DNA from: Smithella sp. M82 | GTDB lineage: Bacteria > Desulfobacterota > Syntrophia > Syntrophales > Smithellaceae | Direction of reading: 5' to 3' | Assembly: GCA_001683985.1 (NCBI GenBank) | Contig: MAEO01000156.1 | Location: forward strand, 4,234-38,258 | Length of the DNA: 34,025 bases | In this document: piece after piece, positions 15,138 through 24,493 of the stretch | Position numbering within the stretch: the stretch's first letter is position 1 | Layout: every line of letters starts with the position of its first letter | Made by a program: the position numbers and the translations under genes | Notes under the pieces: model-generated | Seen by the model: only the letters and a program-made list of their open reading frames with translations | Database searches by the model: none | What the model was told of the DNA's origin: nothing

Positions 15138-17472
15138 TGATTTCTTTTTTACCGTTGGTTTCTTTCTGTGGTGATTCCGGATAATCAACGCGGTGGTGAA
15201 AGATGCCGGTAAGAATTTTTGTAAATGTTTCGGCTATCGTATTGAGATTTTTTAAAGTTAGTTCACTTTCATCGAGTTGCCCATCCATATAGATACGTTC
15301 GATTCTTTCTCTGACCAAAGAGCGGATTCTTGCCGGAGTCGGATTAGACAATGTACGGGATGACGCTTCAACAACATCTCCCAACATTACCAGACCTGCT
15401 TCTTTCGTTTGCGGCTTCGGTCCGGGATACCGGAAATCGCTTTCTGATAAAGAACGAATGGATTCATCCTTATCTTTCTTGGCCTTGTCATAAAAATAGC
15501 TGACAATATTTGTGCCATGATGCTCGCGAATTATGTTGGTAATTTGCTGTCCCAGTTTGGCTTTAGCGGCCAGCTCGCAACCGTCCTTTACATGAGAAAT
15601 TATAATCAGGCTGCTCATTTTCGGTGAAAGCTTATCATGTTTATTTTCGTTTGTAAGCTGATTTTCAATAAAATATTGCGGCTTCATCAGCTTGCCTATA
15701 TCGTGGTAATAGGCGCTGACTTTTGCCAGAAGAGAGTTGGCGCCGATAGCCTCGGCTGCCGCTTCTGCCATAGAGGAGACAATGATGCTGTGATGGTATG
15801 TTCCCGGAGCTTCAATTATCATTCTCTGAAAAAGGGGCTGATTTAAATTAGCCAACTCCAGCAGTTTAAAATCGGTTATAAATCCAAAAATACTTTCAAA
15901 GACAGGAGTAATTCCGGCAACAAGTATTCCGGTAAAAACGCCCCCGACGAGTCCCATAATCAGTCGTAATAATAAATCGTTAAATAAATTTCCTGTAATA
16001 AGATTAAGGCAGATAATCGCGGCCATATTAATGATTCCAAGAAAAAGACCTATTCTCAGGAAAACAGAACGTTGACGGATACGGACGATTTGATAGGACG
16101 CGGCGACAGATCCCAAAAAAGAAAAGAGAGGGAAAATGATTTTCCCGTCAAAAATAAAACCGATCATTAAAGATGTAAGTATGCTGATTATCATGGCAAC
16201 GTTTCTGTTAATTAATATGGCAATAGTCATTGCTCCGAAGGCAAAGGGTATGGCAAAGAAACAGGCCTCAGTCGGCAGAAAAGGGAAAGCTTTGTTAACA
16301 GCAGTAGATATAAAAATACCTATTTTAATGAATACAATTTGCAGAAGGGCAATAATACCGAACACTAATAAATCAACGTTGGAACGGGCTGATGTTGTAA
16401 TCCAATTTCTTGTGCGCCAGAGATACAGGACGATTGAGAGAAACAAAGAGGTAAAGAAGAACCCCAGAAAAATTGTATATCTGGAAAAGTTTTTATCCTT
16501 AATGGAATTATAAAAGGCATTCAATTTGGCTAATTCCAGATAGCCGATTTTTTCTCCCTCACGTACGATCATTTCATTTTTCTGTACCTGGAAAAACGTC
16601 GCATTTGGTTCTCCTATAATGGCAAGTTTTTTCTTTTCGGTTGCTTCTTTATTGAAAGTTAAATTCGGCTCAATCAGTTTTTTTGTCAGAGAGAAAGCGG
16701 TTTCTTTCAGGTTATTGTCATCATCCCTGAAAACCATATTGACTGTTTTCGCAAGCGCCGCGTCGATTTCCTGAGTGTTGAGGAATAACGACTGATCTTT
16801 AAATTCCTCTTCAATCTTGTTTTTTAAGTTTCTGACAATGATGCCATTTTGTTTTTCTGACTTGCTGAAAACGTTATTAGTAATGAATTTATTGTCATAG
16901 AAAGAGATGATCAGTTTGGATAATTTTTGCCGGAGTTCGTCCGAAAATTTATTCTCGTTTAGAACATAGAATTCTTCCGAACTTAAATAGATGCCCAGAT
17001 TTTTTTCCAGACTCTTCTTGTCATTTTGTAATTTACTTACATCAGGAACACCGCTTTTCGATGTCTTGTCCTGAAGGGAACGGTTGTACTTTTCCGCCGC
17101 CGCCGTAAGGGCTTTAATCAACCTTGTTTTGATATTTTCCTGAACTTTTATATCGTAATCGTAAACCGGTTTGACATTTTCCGCATCTTCCATTTTTTTC
17201 TGTTCGGTTGCCGCCGGATCTTCAACCAGGAAAGAATGATCCGCTTTGATATTTTTGGGAGCAATCATGCCCAGTTTGAAATCCGGCTCATAAGTGCGGA
17301 GTTGAGGAGCCATTATGATGGCTAAAATTAAGCAGAGGGCAACAGCGATAGCCCATTTTTGAAAAGTCTTGTTTTTCAGAAATTCGAAGGAAAAATTGTT
17401 TTTATCCTTCAACATTTTGAAAATATTTGTCACTTTGTTTTTTATTGATTCGGGAAAATTCATAGAATTCAC
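15100..17472 (-). CDS. 7TM-HD phosphohydrolase (PgpH-type c-di-AMP phosphodiesterase)
   Basis: This 790-residue membrane protein has a first transmembrane segment (about 35-51) and a large extracytoplasmic 7TMR-HDED domain (to about 330) beginning FKLGMIAPKNIKADHSF. Seven transmembrane segments follow (about 335-510), and then a cytoplasmic HD domain with YHHSIIVSSMAEAAAEAIG, YHDIGK, HVKDGCELA, EHHGT and MLGDVVEA. Proteins of this layout (Listeria PgpH) hydrolyse c-di-AMP to pApA. The GTG start at 17472 overlaps the phoH stop by four bases; ATG 17463 is an alternative, and neither has a clear ribosome binding site. The C-terminus overlaps ybeY. Confidence 0.93.
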   Translation of the reverse strand: MNSMNFPESIKNKVTNIFKMLKDKNNFSFEFLKNKTFQKWAIAVALCLILAIIMAPQLRTYEPDFKLGMIAPKNIKADHSFLVEDPAATEQKKMEDAENVKPVYDYDIKVQENIKTRLIKALTAAAEKYNRSLQDKTSKSGVPDVSKLQNDKKSLEKNLGIYLSSEEFYVLNENKFSDELRQKLSKLIISFYDNKFITNNVFSKSEKQNGIIVRNLKNKIEEEFKDQSLFLNTQEIDAALAKTVNMVFRDDDNNLKETAFSLTKKLIEPNLTFNKEATEKKKLAIIGEPNATFFQVQKNEMIVREGEKIGYLELAKLNAFYNSIKDKNFSRYTIFLGFFFTSLFLSIVLYLWRTRNWITTSARSNVDLLVFGIIALLQIVFIKIGIFISTAVNKAFPFLPTEACFFAIPFAFGAMTIAILINRNVAMIISILTSLMIGFIFDGKIIFPLFSFLGSVAASYQIVRIRQRSVFLRIGLFLGIINMAAIICLNLITGNLFNDLLLRLIMGLVGGVFTGILVAGITPVFESIFGFITDFKLLELANLNQPLFQRMIIEAPGTYHHSIIVSSMAEAAAEAIGANSLLAKVSAYYHDIGKLMKPQYFIENQLTNENKHDKLSPKMSSLIIISHVKDGCELAAKAKLGQQITNIIREHHGTNIVSYFYDKAKKDKDESIRSLSESDFRYPGPKPQTKEAGLVMLGDVVEASSRTLSNPTPARIRSLVRERIERIYMDGQLDESELTLKNLNTIAETFTKILTGIFHHRVDYPESPQKETNGKKEINEITDRQQSKQN

Positions 17473-18500
17473 ACATTGGAATCGGGGTTTTTTTCTTTAG
17501 GTAAACGTTTATAAGCCTTTATTACATCCTGAACCAACGGATGCCGCACAACGTCAATTTCAGAAAAATAAATAAAACGGATAAGGTCGATTTTTTTCAA
17601 GATTTGTTCCGCTTCGATCAAGCCGGAGATTTTTTCCGAAGGCAGATCAACTTGTGTAATGTCCCCTGTAATAACTGCTTGGGAGCCGAACCCCAGCCTG
17701 GTTAGAAACATTTTCATTTGTTCCGATGTTGTGTTCTGCGCCTCATCCAAAATGACAAAAGAATCATTAAGCGTTCGGCCCCGCATAAAAGCAAGAGGCG
17801 CGACCTCAATAAATCCCTTGCTGATCAAAGTTGTTGCTCTTTCCATATCAATCATATCATAGAGCGCGTCGTACAGGGGACGAAGATACGGATTTACTTT
17901 TTCCGCCAGATCTCCGGGTAGAAAACCCAGTCGTTCGCCTGCTTCGACGGCGGGACGAGCTAAAATGATTCTTTGAATTTTATGCTCCATCAAACAGGCT
18001 ACGGCCATGGCCATAGCCAGATAAGTTTTCCCTGTTCCGGCAGGACCTATGGCAAAGACCATATCAAAATTTCTCATGTATTCGATATAGAGTCTTTGCG
18101 CTATGCTTTTGGGAGTAATAACACGTTTCTTGGAAGAGATAAAAACCGTATCAAGAAAAATACGTTCCAGCTCGAAAGTTGCATCTTCGGAAAGAATGCG
18201 GTGAGCATAATCAATATCAGCGGGTTGAATATGCCAGCCTTTTTCCATTATAGAATAAAGCTGTTTTAGCATAGAACTGATTTTACCGACGTTGTCATTT
18301 TTGCCGGAGACAGTTATATTGTTTCCCCAGGCTTTTAATTTGACAGGTTCCAGATTTTCTATAAGCTTCAGATGCTTATCATGTTCCCCGCAGAGAGTCT
18401 TTAACAGGTTATGATCGGCAAAAGAAATTTTCTCTACAGCCGGATTTTTGGTTGCTTGTTTCAAATAATTATCAGCCTCTAAAATTGTACTTTTATCCAA
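17469..18500 (-). CDS. PhoH-family ATPase
   Basis: This is a 343-residue PhoH/YbeZ-type protein: an N-terminal region with a KH-like stretch followed by a P-loop ATPase domain. Walker A is GPAGTGKT, then ILARPAVEAGERLGFLPGDL, a Walker B region at FVILDEAQNT, and the TRLGFGSQAVITGDITQVDLP motif. The exact biochemical role is not settled; links to YbeY suggest ribosome or RNA work. The start is TTG at 18500, with AGAGAG about nine bases upstream; no earlier or nearby ATG keeps the domain. It is the first gene of the phoH-pgpH-ybeY run. A promoter should lie in the A/T-rich 18501-18665 gap, where I find no convincing boxes. Confidence 0.93.
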   Translation of the reverse strand: MDKSTILEADNYLKQATKNPAVEKISFADHNLLKTLCGEHDKHLKLIENLEPVKLKAWGNNITVSGKNDNVGKISSMLKQLYSIMEKGWHIQPADIDYAHRILSEDATFELERIFLDTVFISSKKRVITPKSIAQRLYIEYMRNFDMVFAIGPAGTGKTYLAMAMAVACLMEHKIQRIILARPAVEAGERLGFLPGDLAEKVNPYLRPLYDALYDMIDMERATTLISKGFIEVAPLAFMRGRTLNDSFVILDEAQNTTSEQMKMFLTRLGFGSQAVITGDITQVDLPSEKISGLIEAEQILKKIDLIRFIYFSEIDVVRHPLVQDVIKAYKRLPKEKNPDSNV

Positions 18501-18665
18501 TTGTCAGCGCTCTCTTTACAAAAAAAACATATTTACTAACAAATTTATTTCTATCATTTTGATTTATCCAATGCAATACAATTGATAATGTTTCGGGGTG
18601 TCTTTAAGCGCTTGTTTTATCAATGTTTAGTTTATAAATAACAATGCTTCCAGGGCTTTTAAAAA

Positions 18666-19907
18666 TTATTTTTGCAGAAATAAGTGAGCGAACACCTTGG
18701 CGTTGCCCAACATGTTGTCAATAGGGCAATTTTCGTCCGGCTGATGAGCCGTTTGGTTGGTTTTAGACCAAACAGCGACGGGATAATTTTTTTTACGAAT
18801 ATAAGAGGCAACAGTCCCTGCGCCGACACCGCCGGGATATGCCTTTACGTTATACACTTCCTGAATGGCTTTTGTAAGCATTTGAACTATTGGAGCATCG
18901 GAAGAGGTCGGCTTTGCCGATTGTACGTATTGTGCAATGGATATTTCTATCCGGACTTTGAATTTATTTTCAATTCCATGAACAATATTTTGTATTGCCT
19001 TCATAACATCCTGTAAATCATATTTCGGCAGAACACGGCAGTCCATACAAAAAATATCTTCGCCCGGTATGGTGTTGATGTTGCCTACGTTGGCTTCTTT
19101 TTTTGTCGGTTCAAATGTGCTTTGCGGAGGATCAAAAAGGGGATCGGATTCGGGAAACAGCTTTCTCAGCTTAACTAATTTTGTCACCAGATGCGATGCC
19201 GCGACAAAAGCATTATTGCCCAGTTGCGGGTTGGAGCCGTGGCATTGTTTTCCTTTTGTTTTAAAACACAACCAAAGCATACTTTTTTCGGCGATTTCGA
19301 TTAAAGATCCTTCAGGATTGCCCGAATCGGGAACAACTATCAAATCATCATCATTAAAAAGCGGATCGGCGAAGTCTATCATGTGATACAAGCCCTTGTT
19401 ACTTGATGTTTCTTCATCGGAAACAAAAGCAAGGTTGATGGAATTATCCGGTATCAGTCCTTCATCGAGCATAGCTTGAGCAGCAAAGATGGAAGCAACC
19501 ATGTCCTGTTGATTATCTTCAACGCCGCGGCCGAAAATATGGCCGTCTTTAACGTAAGCGCTATAGGGATCGTGACTCCAGAGACGAAGTTCCCCCGGCG
19601 GCACAATATCCATATGAGTAATAATCCAGATACACTTTCTTTTATTTTTACCTTCTATTGTTGTGATAAAATTGGGACGAATTCCAGAAGAAACTCTTTC
19701 GTCTTTCACGTCATAATGCCGGAAGTTCCGGAAACCCATCCGGATAAGCCGTTGTTTCAGGAAATTTGCCTTGAGTAATTCTCCGTCTCCGCCGTTTTCC
19801 GGTCCTACGGCGGGAATTGCACTCAGATCGATTTGCAGTGCAATCATCGCTTCGCGATAGGAATCGATTCTCTTTGTTATTTTTTTAAATGTTTCCATAT
19901 CAATCAT
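18666..19907 (-). CDS. M20-family metallohydrolase (DapE/ArgE-like)
   Basis: This 413-residue zinc aminoacylase/peptidase is of the M20 clan. Ligand motifs are THMDIVPPG (His, with the adjacent Asp), GRGVEDNQQD (bridging Asp), SDEETSS (catalytic Glu followed by ligand Glu), VPDSGNPEG (Asp) and a C-terminal TAHQPDENC (His). The middle dimerisation domain is present (CHGSNPQLGNNAF). The substrate cannot be told from sequence: DapE, ArgE and dipeptidases share this fold. AAGGAA about six bases before ATG 19907 is a good ribosome binding site. It has no signal peptide, unlike the two M16 genes 21 bp upstream, so it would act in the cytoplasm on small products. Confidence 0.9.
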   Translation of the reverse strand: MIDMETFKKITKRIDSYREAMIALQIDLSAIPAVGPENGGDGELLKANFLKQRLIRMGFRNFRHYDVKDERVSSGIRPNFITTIEGKNKRKCIWIITHMDIVPPGELRLWSHDPYSAYVKDGHIFGRGVEDNQQDMVASIFAAQAMLDEGLIPDNSINLAFVSDEETSSNKGLYHMIDFADPLFNDDDLIVVPDSGNPEGSLIEIAEKSMLWLCFKTKGKQCHGSNPQLGNNAFVAASHLVTKLVKLRKLFPESDPLFDPPQSTFEPTKKEANVGNINTIPGEDIFCMDCRVLPKYDLQDVMKAIQNIVHGIENKFKVRIEISIAQYVQSAKPTSSDAPIVQMLTKAIQEVYNVKAYPGGVGAGTVASYIRKKNYPVAVWSKTNQTAHQPDENCPIDNMLGNAKVFAHLFLQK

Positions 19908-19928
19908 AATAGTTCCTTAAATGATAAA

Positions 19929-21377
19929 TTATTCTTCGGGGATTATTAAAATCGGCTGTGTCATTACCGACAGAGGTTTGTCAAAATTTTTACTGTCGCC
20001 CAAAATCAAGACTGTATTTTTTGTCTTATCAAGATATTTTGAAGCGGTATCATTCAAATCCTTTAAAGTAACCTTTTCTATTTTGTTGCGATAGGTAAGC
20101 AGAAAATCTGCGGGTAATTTTTCATATTCGATGTTCATCTGTTGCCAGGCGATTTGTTCGGGAGTATCGAATAAAAAGACAAAACCGTTGATGATGGAAC
20201 TTTTGGCCCAATCAATTTCTTTTTTCGTAATCGTACCGGAACCGGTATTCTCCAGGATTGAATTGATGAGAGAAAGAGCCTTCATGGTTGAAGATGTTTT
20301 TGTAAAGGCATAAGCGCCGAAAACACCATATGCCGGTCTTGCACGATAAAAACTTCCGGCGCTGTAGGCAAGTCCTTCATTATTGCGCACTGCGCTGAAA
20401 ATTCTTGAAGGGAACCCACCGCTGCCAATGATGAAATCAAGAATTGAAAAGGCATAAAAATCGGGATTTGTTTTGCTTGCCGCAAACCGGCCGCTGATAA
20501 CCGCAGATTGGGAAATTTCTTTGTCGATGTAAAAAATTCCGGCTTTTGATTTATCAGGCGGCAAAGGAACATCAATAGGAGTTTCTTTTGTATTCCGGTT
20601 ACCGAAGTGACGGCTAAATTCATAAACGGCTTGTTCCTTACTGATATCTCCGCTGACGGCAAACATAATATTATCCGGGCGGAAGAATTTATTGTGAAAT
20701 TTGACTAAATCGTCGCGTTTAATTTTGGCAATGGAGCTGTGGGAGGCAAACCGGCCGCGCGGATTATTGAAATAAATAAGGCGGTTGAATTCTCTAAAGG
20801 CAAGTTTTTGCGGGTCGTCTTTCAGTCTTCTTAGTTCTTCATTCTTCAATTGCCTGGCCAACTCGAATTTATTTTGCTCGAAAGCCGGTTGCGTAAGCAT
20901 CTGTGCTAAGAGGTCGAGTCCCTTGTCGAGGTCTTTGTTTAAGATGGAAAAGTTTACCTGTGCGGATTCCAGGGACATTGAAATTGATGCTGCAGCAGCC
21001 ATGAAATCAAGTCGGCTGTCCATTTCCGAACTGTTTAATTTTGATGTTCCTCCGGTTCTCATGACATACGCGGTCAATTCGGCAACGCCTTCCTTGTCCT
21101 GAGGATCGTACATCGTTCCGGTTCTAACGATACCCCTGATGTTTATCAGTGGCAATTCGTGGTCTTCCAGTATGTAAAGGATTATTCCGTTTTCCAAAGA
21201 TACGCGTTGGGCCTGAGGAAGATTAAATTCTAACGGCGCATATCGAATTTTGTCGGGTGAGGGCCACGGAGAATTAAAAGCTGCGGCAGAGGAAGACAAA
21301 CCTGAAGTAATTATAAAGCAAACCAACGGCAATAAAGCTTTGACATTTGAAAAAATGTTAAATTTTCTTTTGATCAT
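19929..21377 (-). CDS. M16 peptidase-like protein, zinc site missing
   Basis: This 482-residue secreted M16 paralogue has a signal peptide (about 1-33, ending SSAAAF). Where active members have HxxEH it reads GVAELTAYVMRTGG, so it cannot bind zinc in the normal way. The rest of the fold is preserved: the VSGDIS strand, the GGFPSRIFSAVRNNEGLAYSAGS segment, and a later R-x-R-P-x-Y stretch that could supply the Arg/Tyr pair used by non-catalytic partners of M16B heterodimers. It lies 12 bp downstream of a catalytic M16 gene, so the two probably form one periplasmic heterodimer. The partner role is inferred from family precedent, not shown. Confidence 0.9.
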   Translation of the reverse strand: MIKRKFNIFSNVKALLPLVCFIITSGLSSSAAAFNSPWPSPDKIRYAPLEFNLPQAQRVSLENGIILYILEDHELPLINIRGIVRTGTMYDPQDKEGVAELTAYVMRTGGTSKLNSSEMDSRLDFMAAAASISMSLESAQVNFSILNKDLDKGLDLLAQMLTQPAFEQNKFELARQLKNEELRRLKDDPQKLAFREFNRLIYFNNPRGRFASHSSIAKIKRDDLVKFHNKFFRPDNIMFAVSGDISKEQAVYEFSRHFGNRNTKETPIDVPLPPDKSKAGIFYIDKEISQSAVISGRFAASKTNPDFYAFSILDFIIGSGGFPSRIFSAVRNNEGLAYSAGSFYRARPAYGVFGAYAFTKTSSTMKALSLINSILENTGSGTITKKEIDWAKSSIINGFVFLFDTPEQIAWQQMNIEYEKLPADFLLTYRNKIEKVTLKDLNDTASKYLDKTKNTVLILGDSKNFDKPLSVMTQPILIIPEE

Positions 21378-21389
21378 ATAAAGGCACGC

Positions 21390-22889
21390 CTAATCTTTCT
21401 TTTTATCCAAAACAGCAATTGTACAATTATCTTTTGTTAAATAAACTTTAGCCGCTTTTTGAATATCATCGGCTGAAATTTTATCAATAGTATTTAAATA
21501 GTCGGATATATATCTGTAATCGCCCGGAATTATTTCATAATAGGATAACATCGAGGCAATTTCTTCGTTGGAATCCAGATTTTTAATGTAATCCATCCTT
21601 AACTGATTCTTGGCTTTGGTTAATTCCATATCCGTTACGGGTTGAGTTCTTATTTTTTCTATTTCGCTGAGAATAATTTCTTCCAGTTCCGCATTTGTGT
21701 GAGGATATCGGGGTTTGGAGAAAATAGTAAAAAGATTGGGATATCTTGTTGCCGGGATACCGTTTGCGGAGCTTACGCTTTCCGCAACCCCTTTTTTCGT
21801 TACCAGTAAATTATACAGCCTGCTGGTTCTGCCTTTGGTGAGTATTGTATCCAATAAATCGAAAACATAATCATTGTAATCCGGAGCGTTGGGTTTATGA
21901 AATCCGATAATCATCATCGGATTGGCATCGAAGGAAACCGTTGCTCTTCTTTCCCGGGTTTGTACGGGTTCTCCGGGAATTGATTTTTTTGTTTCTTTGC
22001 CTGCCGGAATAAGTCCAAAATATTTTTCAATTATTTTCAGCGTCTTTTTCGGCTGAATGTCACCAACAACTGTGATTACAATACTTTCCGGCGCTTTATA
22101 TTTTTTAAATATTCTTCTTACTGAAGAGGGACTCAGGTTCATTATATCTTCCGCCCGTCCCAAAATTGGTCGGCCGTAGGGATGGATTTTATATGCAGCG
22201 CTCATAAATTGCTCATAAAGTTTGCCATCAGGATCGGAATCAACCCGTTGTCTTCTTTCTTCCATGACAACATCGCGTTCCGTATAGAATTCGCGAAAAA
22301 CAGGATTAAGCAGTCGATCCGCTTCAATTCTCGCCCATAGTTCGATTTTGTTGGAGGGGAGACTTACATGATAGGTTGTCACGTCCTGACCGGTGGAAGC
22401 ATTCATATCCAGTCCGCCATTTTCAGTGTACAGACGGTCGATTTCGTTAGGAATGAAATATTTTTTCCCCTGCTCCTGAAGTTTTTTCAGTTTTTCTGAT
22501 AAATTATGAATGATTTTCGGATCAGCTTTTTTGCCTTTTCGTTTTTCTTGATCCAGCGCTGTGCCGGTTTTTTCGATTGCGTCCAGTATTTTTCTTTCGA
22601 CAGCATAATTTTTTGCGCCGATGGTTGTTGTGCCCTTAAACATCATGTGTTCGCAAAAATGAGCCGCACCGAATTCGCCTTCCGATTCGTCAACGGCTCC
22701 CACGCGATGCCGAATATAAAGAGAAACAGTCGGACTTAAATGACGCTCCAGCATTAAAACGGTCATGCCGTTTTTCAGCTTTGTTTTTATAACTTTCTTA
22801 TCCAGATCAAGAGCGTGAGAAGTATTGGCTGTTAATAAAATTGCAGCTAATAAGAAAGCCAGTCCTGGAAAATTATTGCGCTTCGTCAT
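21390..22889 (-). CDS. Secreted M16 zinc peptidase, catalytic
   Basis: This 499-residue M16B peptidase has a signal peptide (about 1-27, ending SHALDL). The inverted zinc motif HFCEH is at 77-81, and the downstream ligand lies in TERDVVMEER. A charged insertion (about 100-140, rich in Lys and Glu, likely helical) separates the first motif from the DMNASTGQDVTTYHV strand. GRTSRLYNLLV begins the second half. The frame extends to 22952, but ATG 22889 has GGAGGG eight bases upstream and puts the signal peptide at the N-terminus, so I use it. It overlaps the end of the small membrane gene by 17 bp. Confidence 0.94.
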   Translation of the reverse strand: MTKRNNFPGLAFLLAAILLTANTSHALDLDKKVIKTKLKNGMTVLMLERHLSPTVSLYIRHRVGAVDESEGEFGAAHFCEHMMFKGTTTIGAKNYAVERKILDAIEKTGTALDQEKRKGKKADPKIIHNLSEKLKKLQEQGKKYFIPNEIDRLYTENGGLDMNASTGQDVTTYHVSLPSNKIELWARIEADRLLNPVFREFYTERDVVMEERRQRVDSDPDGKLYEQFMSAAYKIHPYGRPILGRAEDIMNLSPSSVRRIFKKYKAPESIVITVVGDIQPKKTLKIIEKYFGLIPAGKETKKSIPGEPVQTRERRATVSFDANPMMIIGFHKPNAPDYNDYVFDLLDTILTKGRTSRLYNLLVTKKGVAESVSSANGIPATRYPNLFTIFSKPRYPHTNAELEEIILSEIEKIRTQPVTDMELTKAKNQLRMDYIKNLDSNEEIASMLSYYEIIPGDYRYISDYLNTIDKISADDIQKAAKVYLTKDNCTIAVLDKKKD

Positions 22890-23112
22890 TATTAATTCCC
22901 TCCGGTTGTTTTTTGATAAGGAAACGGGAAAAAAAGTATATAATTCCAACAAGGCATACTAAAATTAAAAGCGAAGAGGAAAAAAAATACATTACAAAAT
23001 CCATAGGATTGTTTGAGCGATAAGAGCCAATTAAGGTATTGATGCCGATAATTAGAAAGAACAAGGATAATACAAGTATTAATATATTTTTAATCCACTT
23101 TAAACTATTCAT
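22873..23112 (-). CDS. Small two-TM membrane protein, unknown
   Basis: This 79-residue protein has two strong hydrophobic segments (about 8-28 and 38-62), separated by a short polar loop (SYRSNNPMD), with a basic/polar tail (KKQPEGINNDEAQ). I do not recognise the family. It is supported as a real gene by its membrane composition, by the 16-bp gap from the radical SAM stop, and by the 17-bp overlap with the M16 start, all on one strand. The segment before ATG 23112 contains GGCAGGGC, which is too close to be an ideal ribosome binding site. It is too hydrophobic and lacks the Cys/Gly-rich core expected of a typical modified peptide precursor. Confidence 0.65.
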   Translation of the reverse strand: MNSLKWIKNILILVLSLFFLIIGINTLIGSYRSNNPMDFVMYFFSSSLLILVCLVGIIYFFSRFLIKKQPEGINNDEAQ

Positions 23113-23128
23113 GCCCTGCCGTGTGTTT

Positions 23129-24493
23129 TTAAATTAAGTTCAGTTTATTTTTCAATTCTTTATAATCGTCAAAATTAAAATCATCGTTACAACATGGAAG
23201 CAACGAGTTGTTATGATATAGCGGTTCATTTTGAATGTCAAAAGGAGAAGATGAAACTGCTTCATTCCACATTTCTGTGTATGGAATAGGCGAATATTCG
23301 GCCAGAACCGGTTTGGCGCCGCATTTATGCACAAACTTAATGCTGTCGTCAACTTCCCGGGCTTTTTGGCCGGGCATGCCGCATAGTAAATATATGCCTA
23401 CTCCCCCGGTTTTATAACCGGCATTTTTTAAATGATTTACTGCATTGTATAATTCCTCATTTTTAACTTTACCGCCGGTTTGAATTTGTCGGCTTAAATC
23501 TGATGTCTCAAATCCGAAGCGAATTGTTTTGAACCCTGAAATATAAAGCAACTCACTTAACTCTTCATTGATTTCTCTCAAATGAAGTCCGTTGGGACAG
23601 TGGAAGCGGCAGGACAAATTTCTCCGTTTGAGTTCGTTTAACAGAGGAATAATCATCTCTTGGGGATTCACCAGTAAAGCGTCATCATAAAAACTAAAAT
23701 TCTCAACGCCGGTTTTTTTCTGCCAGTATTCGATTTCATCGACAACTTTTACCGGATTGCGTTGTCTGAATTGATCGTTGAAAATATGTGCGGAACAATA
23801 ACTGCAGCGGTAGGGACACCCGCGGGAAGTAATTAAAGGTAATTGTTCTATTTTATTTATCAGATCGAAAGCGGGATAGGGGTAGGAATCCAGATTGCTT
23901 TCTTCCGGCATGAATAATGGTTTTTCGTCGAATAATTTCTGAAAAAGCTGAAGAATCTGTTTTTCGCCGGCGCCGGCAATAATAAAATCGGCTCCTGAAA
24001 ATTTTACGGCATGATCATAGCAAAGGGAGGCATATTTTCCTCCTAAAACCAAGGGAATTTGAGGCATGACTTCCTTTATTATTTTGATAACTTCAAAAAC
24101 TCCCGGGTACCAGTATGTCATCATGGAAGTGATTAAAATAATGTCAGCATCCTGCTGTTTTTTTAAATCTTCTCTAAATATTTCCGGTAAAATGCCATAA
24201 CGGCAATAATTTCTGGAAAACATTTTTAGCGGATCAGGTGTGGGAATAATCTGTCGAAAAAATTTGCCGTTGCCGGATGAATGGCGTTTCGGCGGTTTGG
24301 AGATTATTTTATGCATAGCCGGATGAAACGGATCCAGACAATCAATGAAATGAACTTCATGGCCGTTTTGACGCAACAGACCGCCCAGATATAAAAGACC
24401 AAGTGGTTTTATCCAGAAGTCATAGGCTGCAAAGTCATGAATCCAGGGATTTATAATAAGAACTTTTTTACTCATCATTTGTAACTTTATCAT
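23129..24493 (-). CDS. Radical SAM protein with B12-binding-like N-terminus
   Basis: This 454-residue radical SAM enzyme has the [4Fe-4S] motif CPYRCSYC in SRGCPYRCSYCSAHIF. The N-terminal ~170 residues have a cobalamin-binding-like alpha/beta fold (PLGLLYLGGLLRQNGHEVHFID, LITSMMTYWYPG, LVLGGKYASL), but I see no DxHxxG motif, so a base-off cobalamin ligand is not evident. The C-terminal half has a TIM-barrel pattern (FYDDALLVNP, IRFGFETSD, YLLCGMPGQ). There is no SPASM Cys cluster. The substrate is unknown. It is the first gene of a tight run with the small membrane protein, the M16 pair and M20. Met 6 and 7 are alternative starts; none has a clear ribosome binding site. Confidence 0.9.
   Translation of the reverse strand: MIKLQMMSKKVLIINPWIHDFAAYDFWIKPLGLLYLGGLLRQNGHEVHFIDCLDPFHPAMHKIISKPPKRHSSGNGKFFRQIIPTPDPLKMFSRNYCRYGILPEIFREDLKKQQDADIILITSMMTYWYPGVFEVIKIIKEVMPQIPLVLGGKYASLCYDHAVKFSGADFIIAGAGEKQILQLFQKLFDEKPLFMPEESNLDSYPYPAFDLINKIEQLPLITSRGCPYRCSYCSAHIFNDQFRQRNPVKVVDEIEYWQKKTGVENFSFYDDALLVNPQEMIIPLLNELKRRNLSCRFHCPNGLHLREINEELSELLYISGFKTIRFGFETSDLSRQIQTGGKVKNEELYNAVNHLKNAGYKTGGVGIYLLCGMPGQKAREVDDSIKFVHKCGAKPVLAEYSPIPYTEMWNEAVSSSPFDIQNEPLYHNNSLLPCCNDDFNFDDYKELKNKLNLI

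Noticed and set aside
15138..15188. TTG-started extension of YbeY
   Set aside because: It adds 17 basic residues encoded inside pgpH. ATG 15137 gives the normal family length.
22873..23112. RiPP precursor peptide for the radical SAM enzyme
   Set aside because: The product is a two-pass membrane protein with no leader/core layout and no Cys, Gly or Tyr-rich core, so I call it only an unknown membrane protein.
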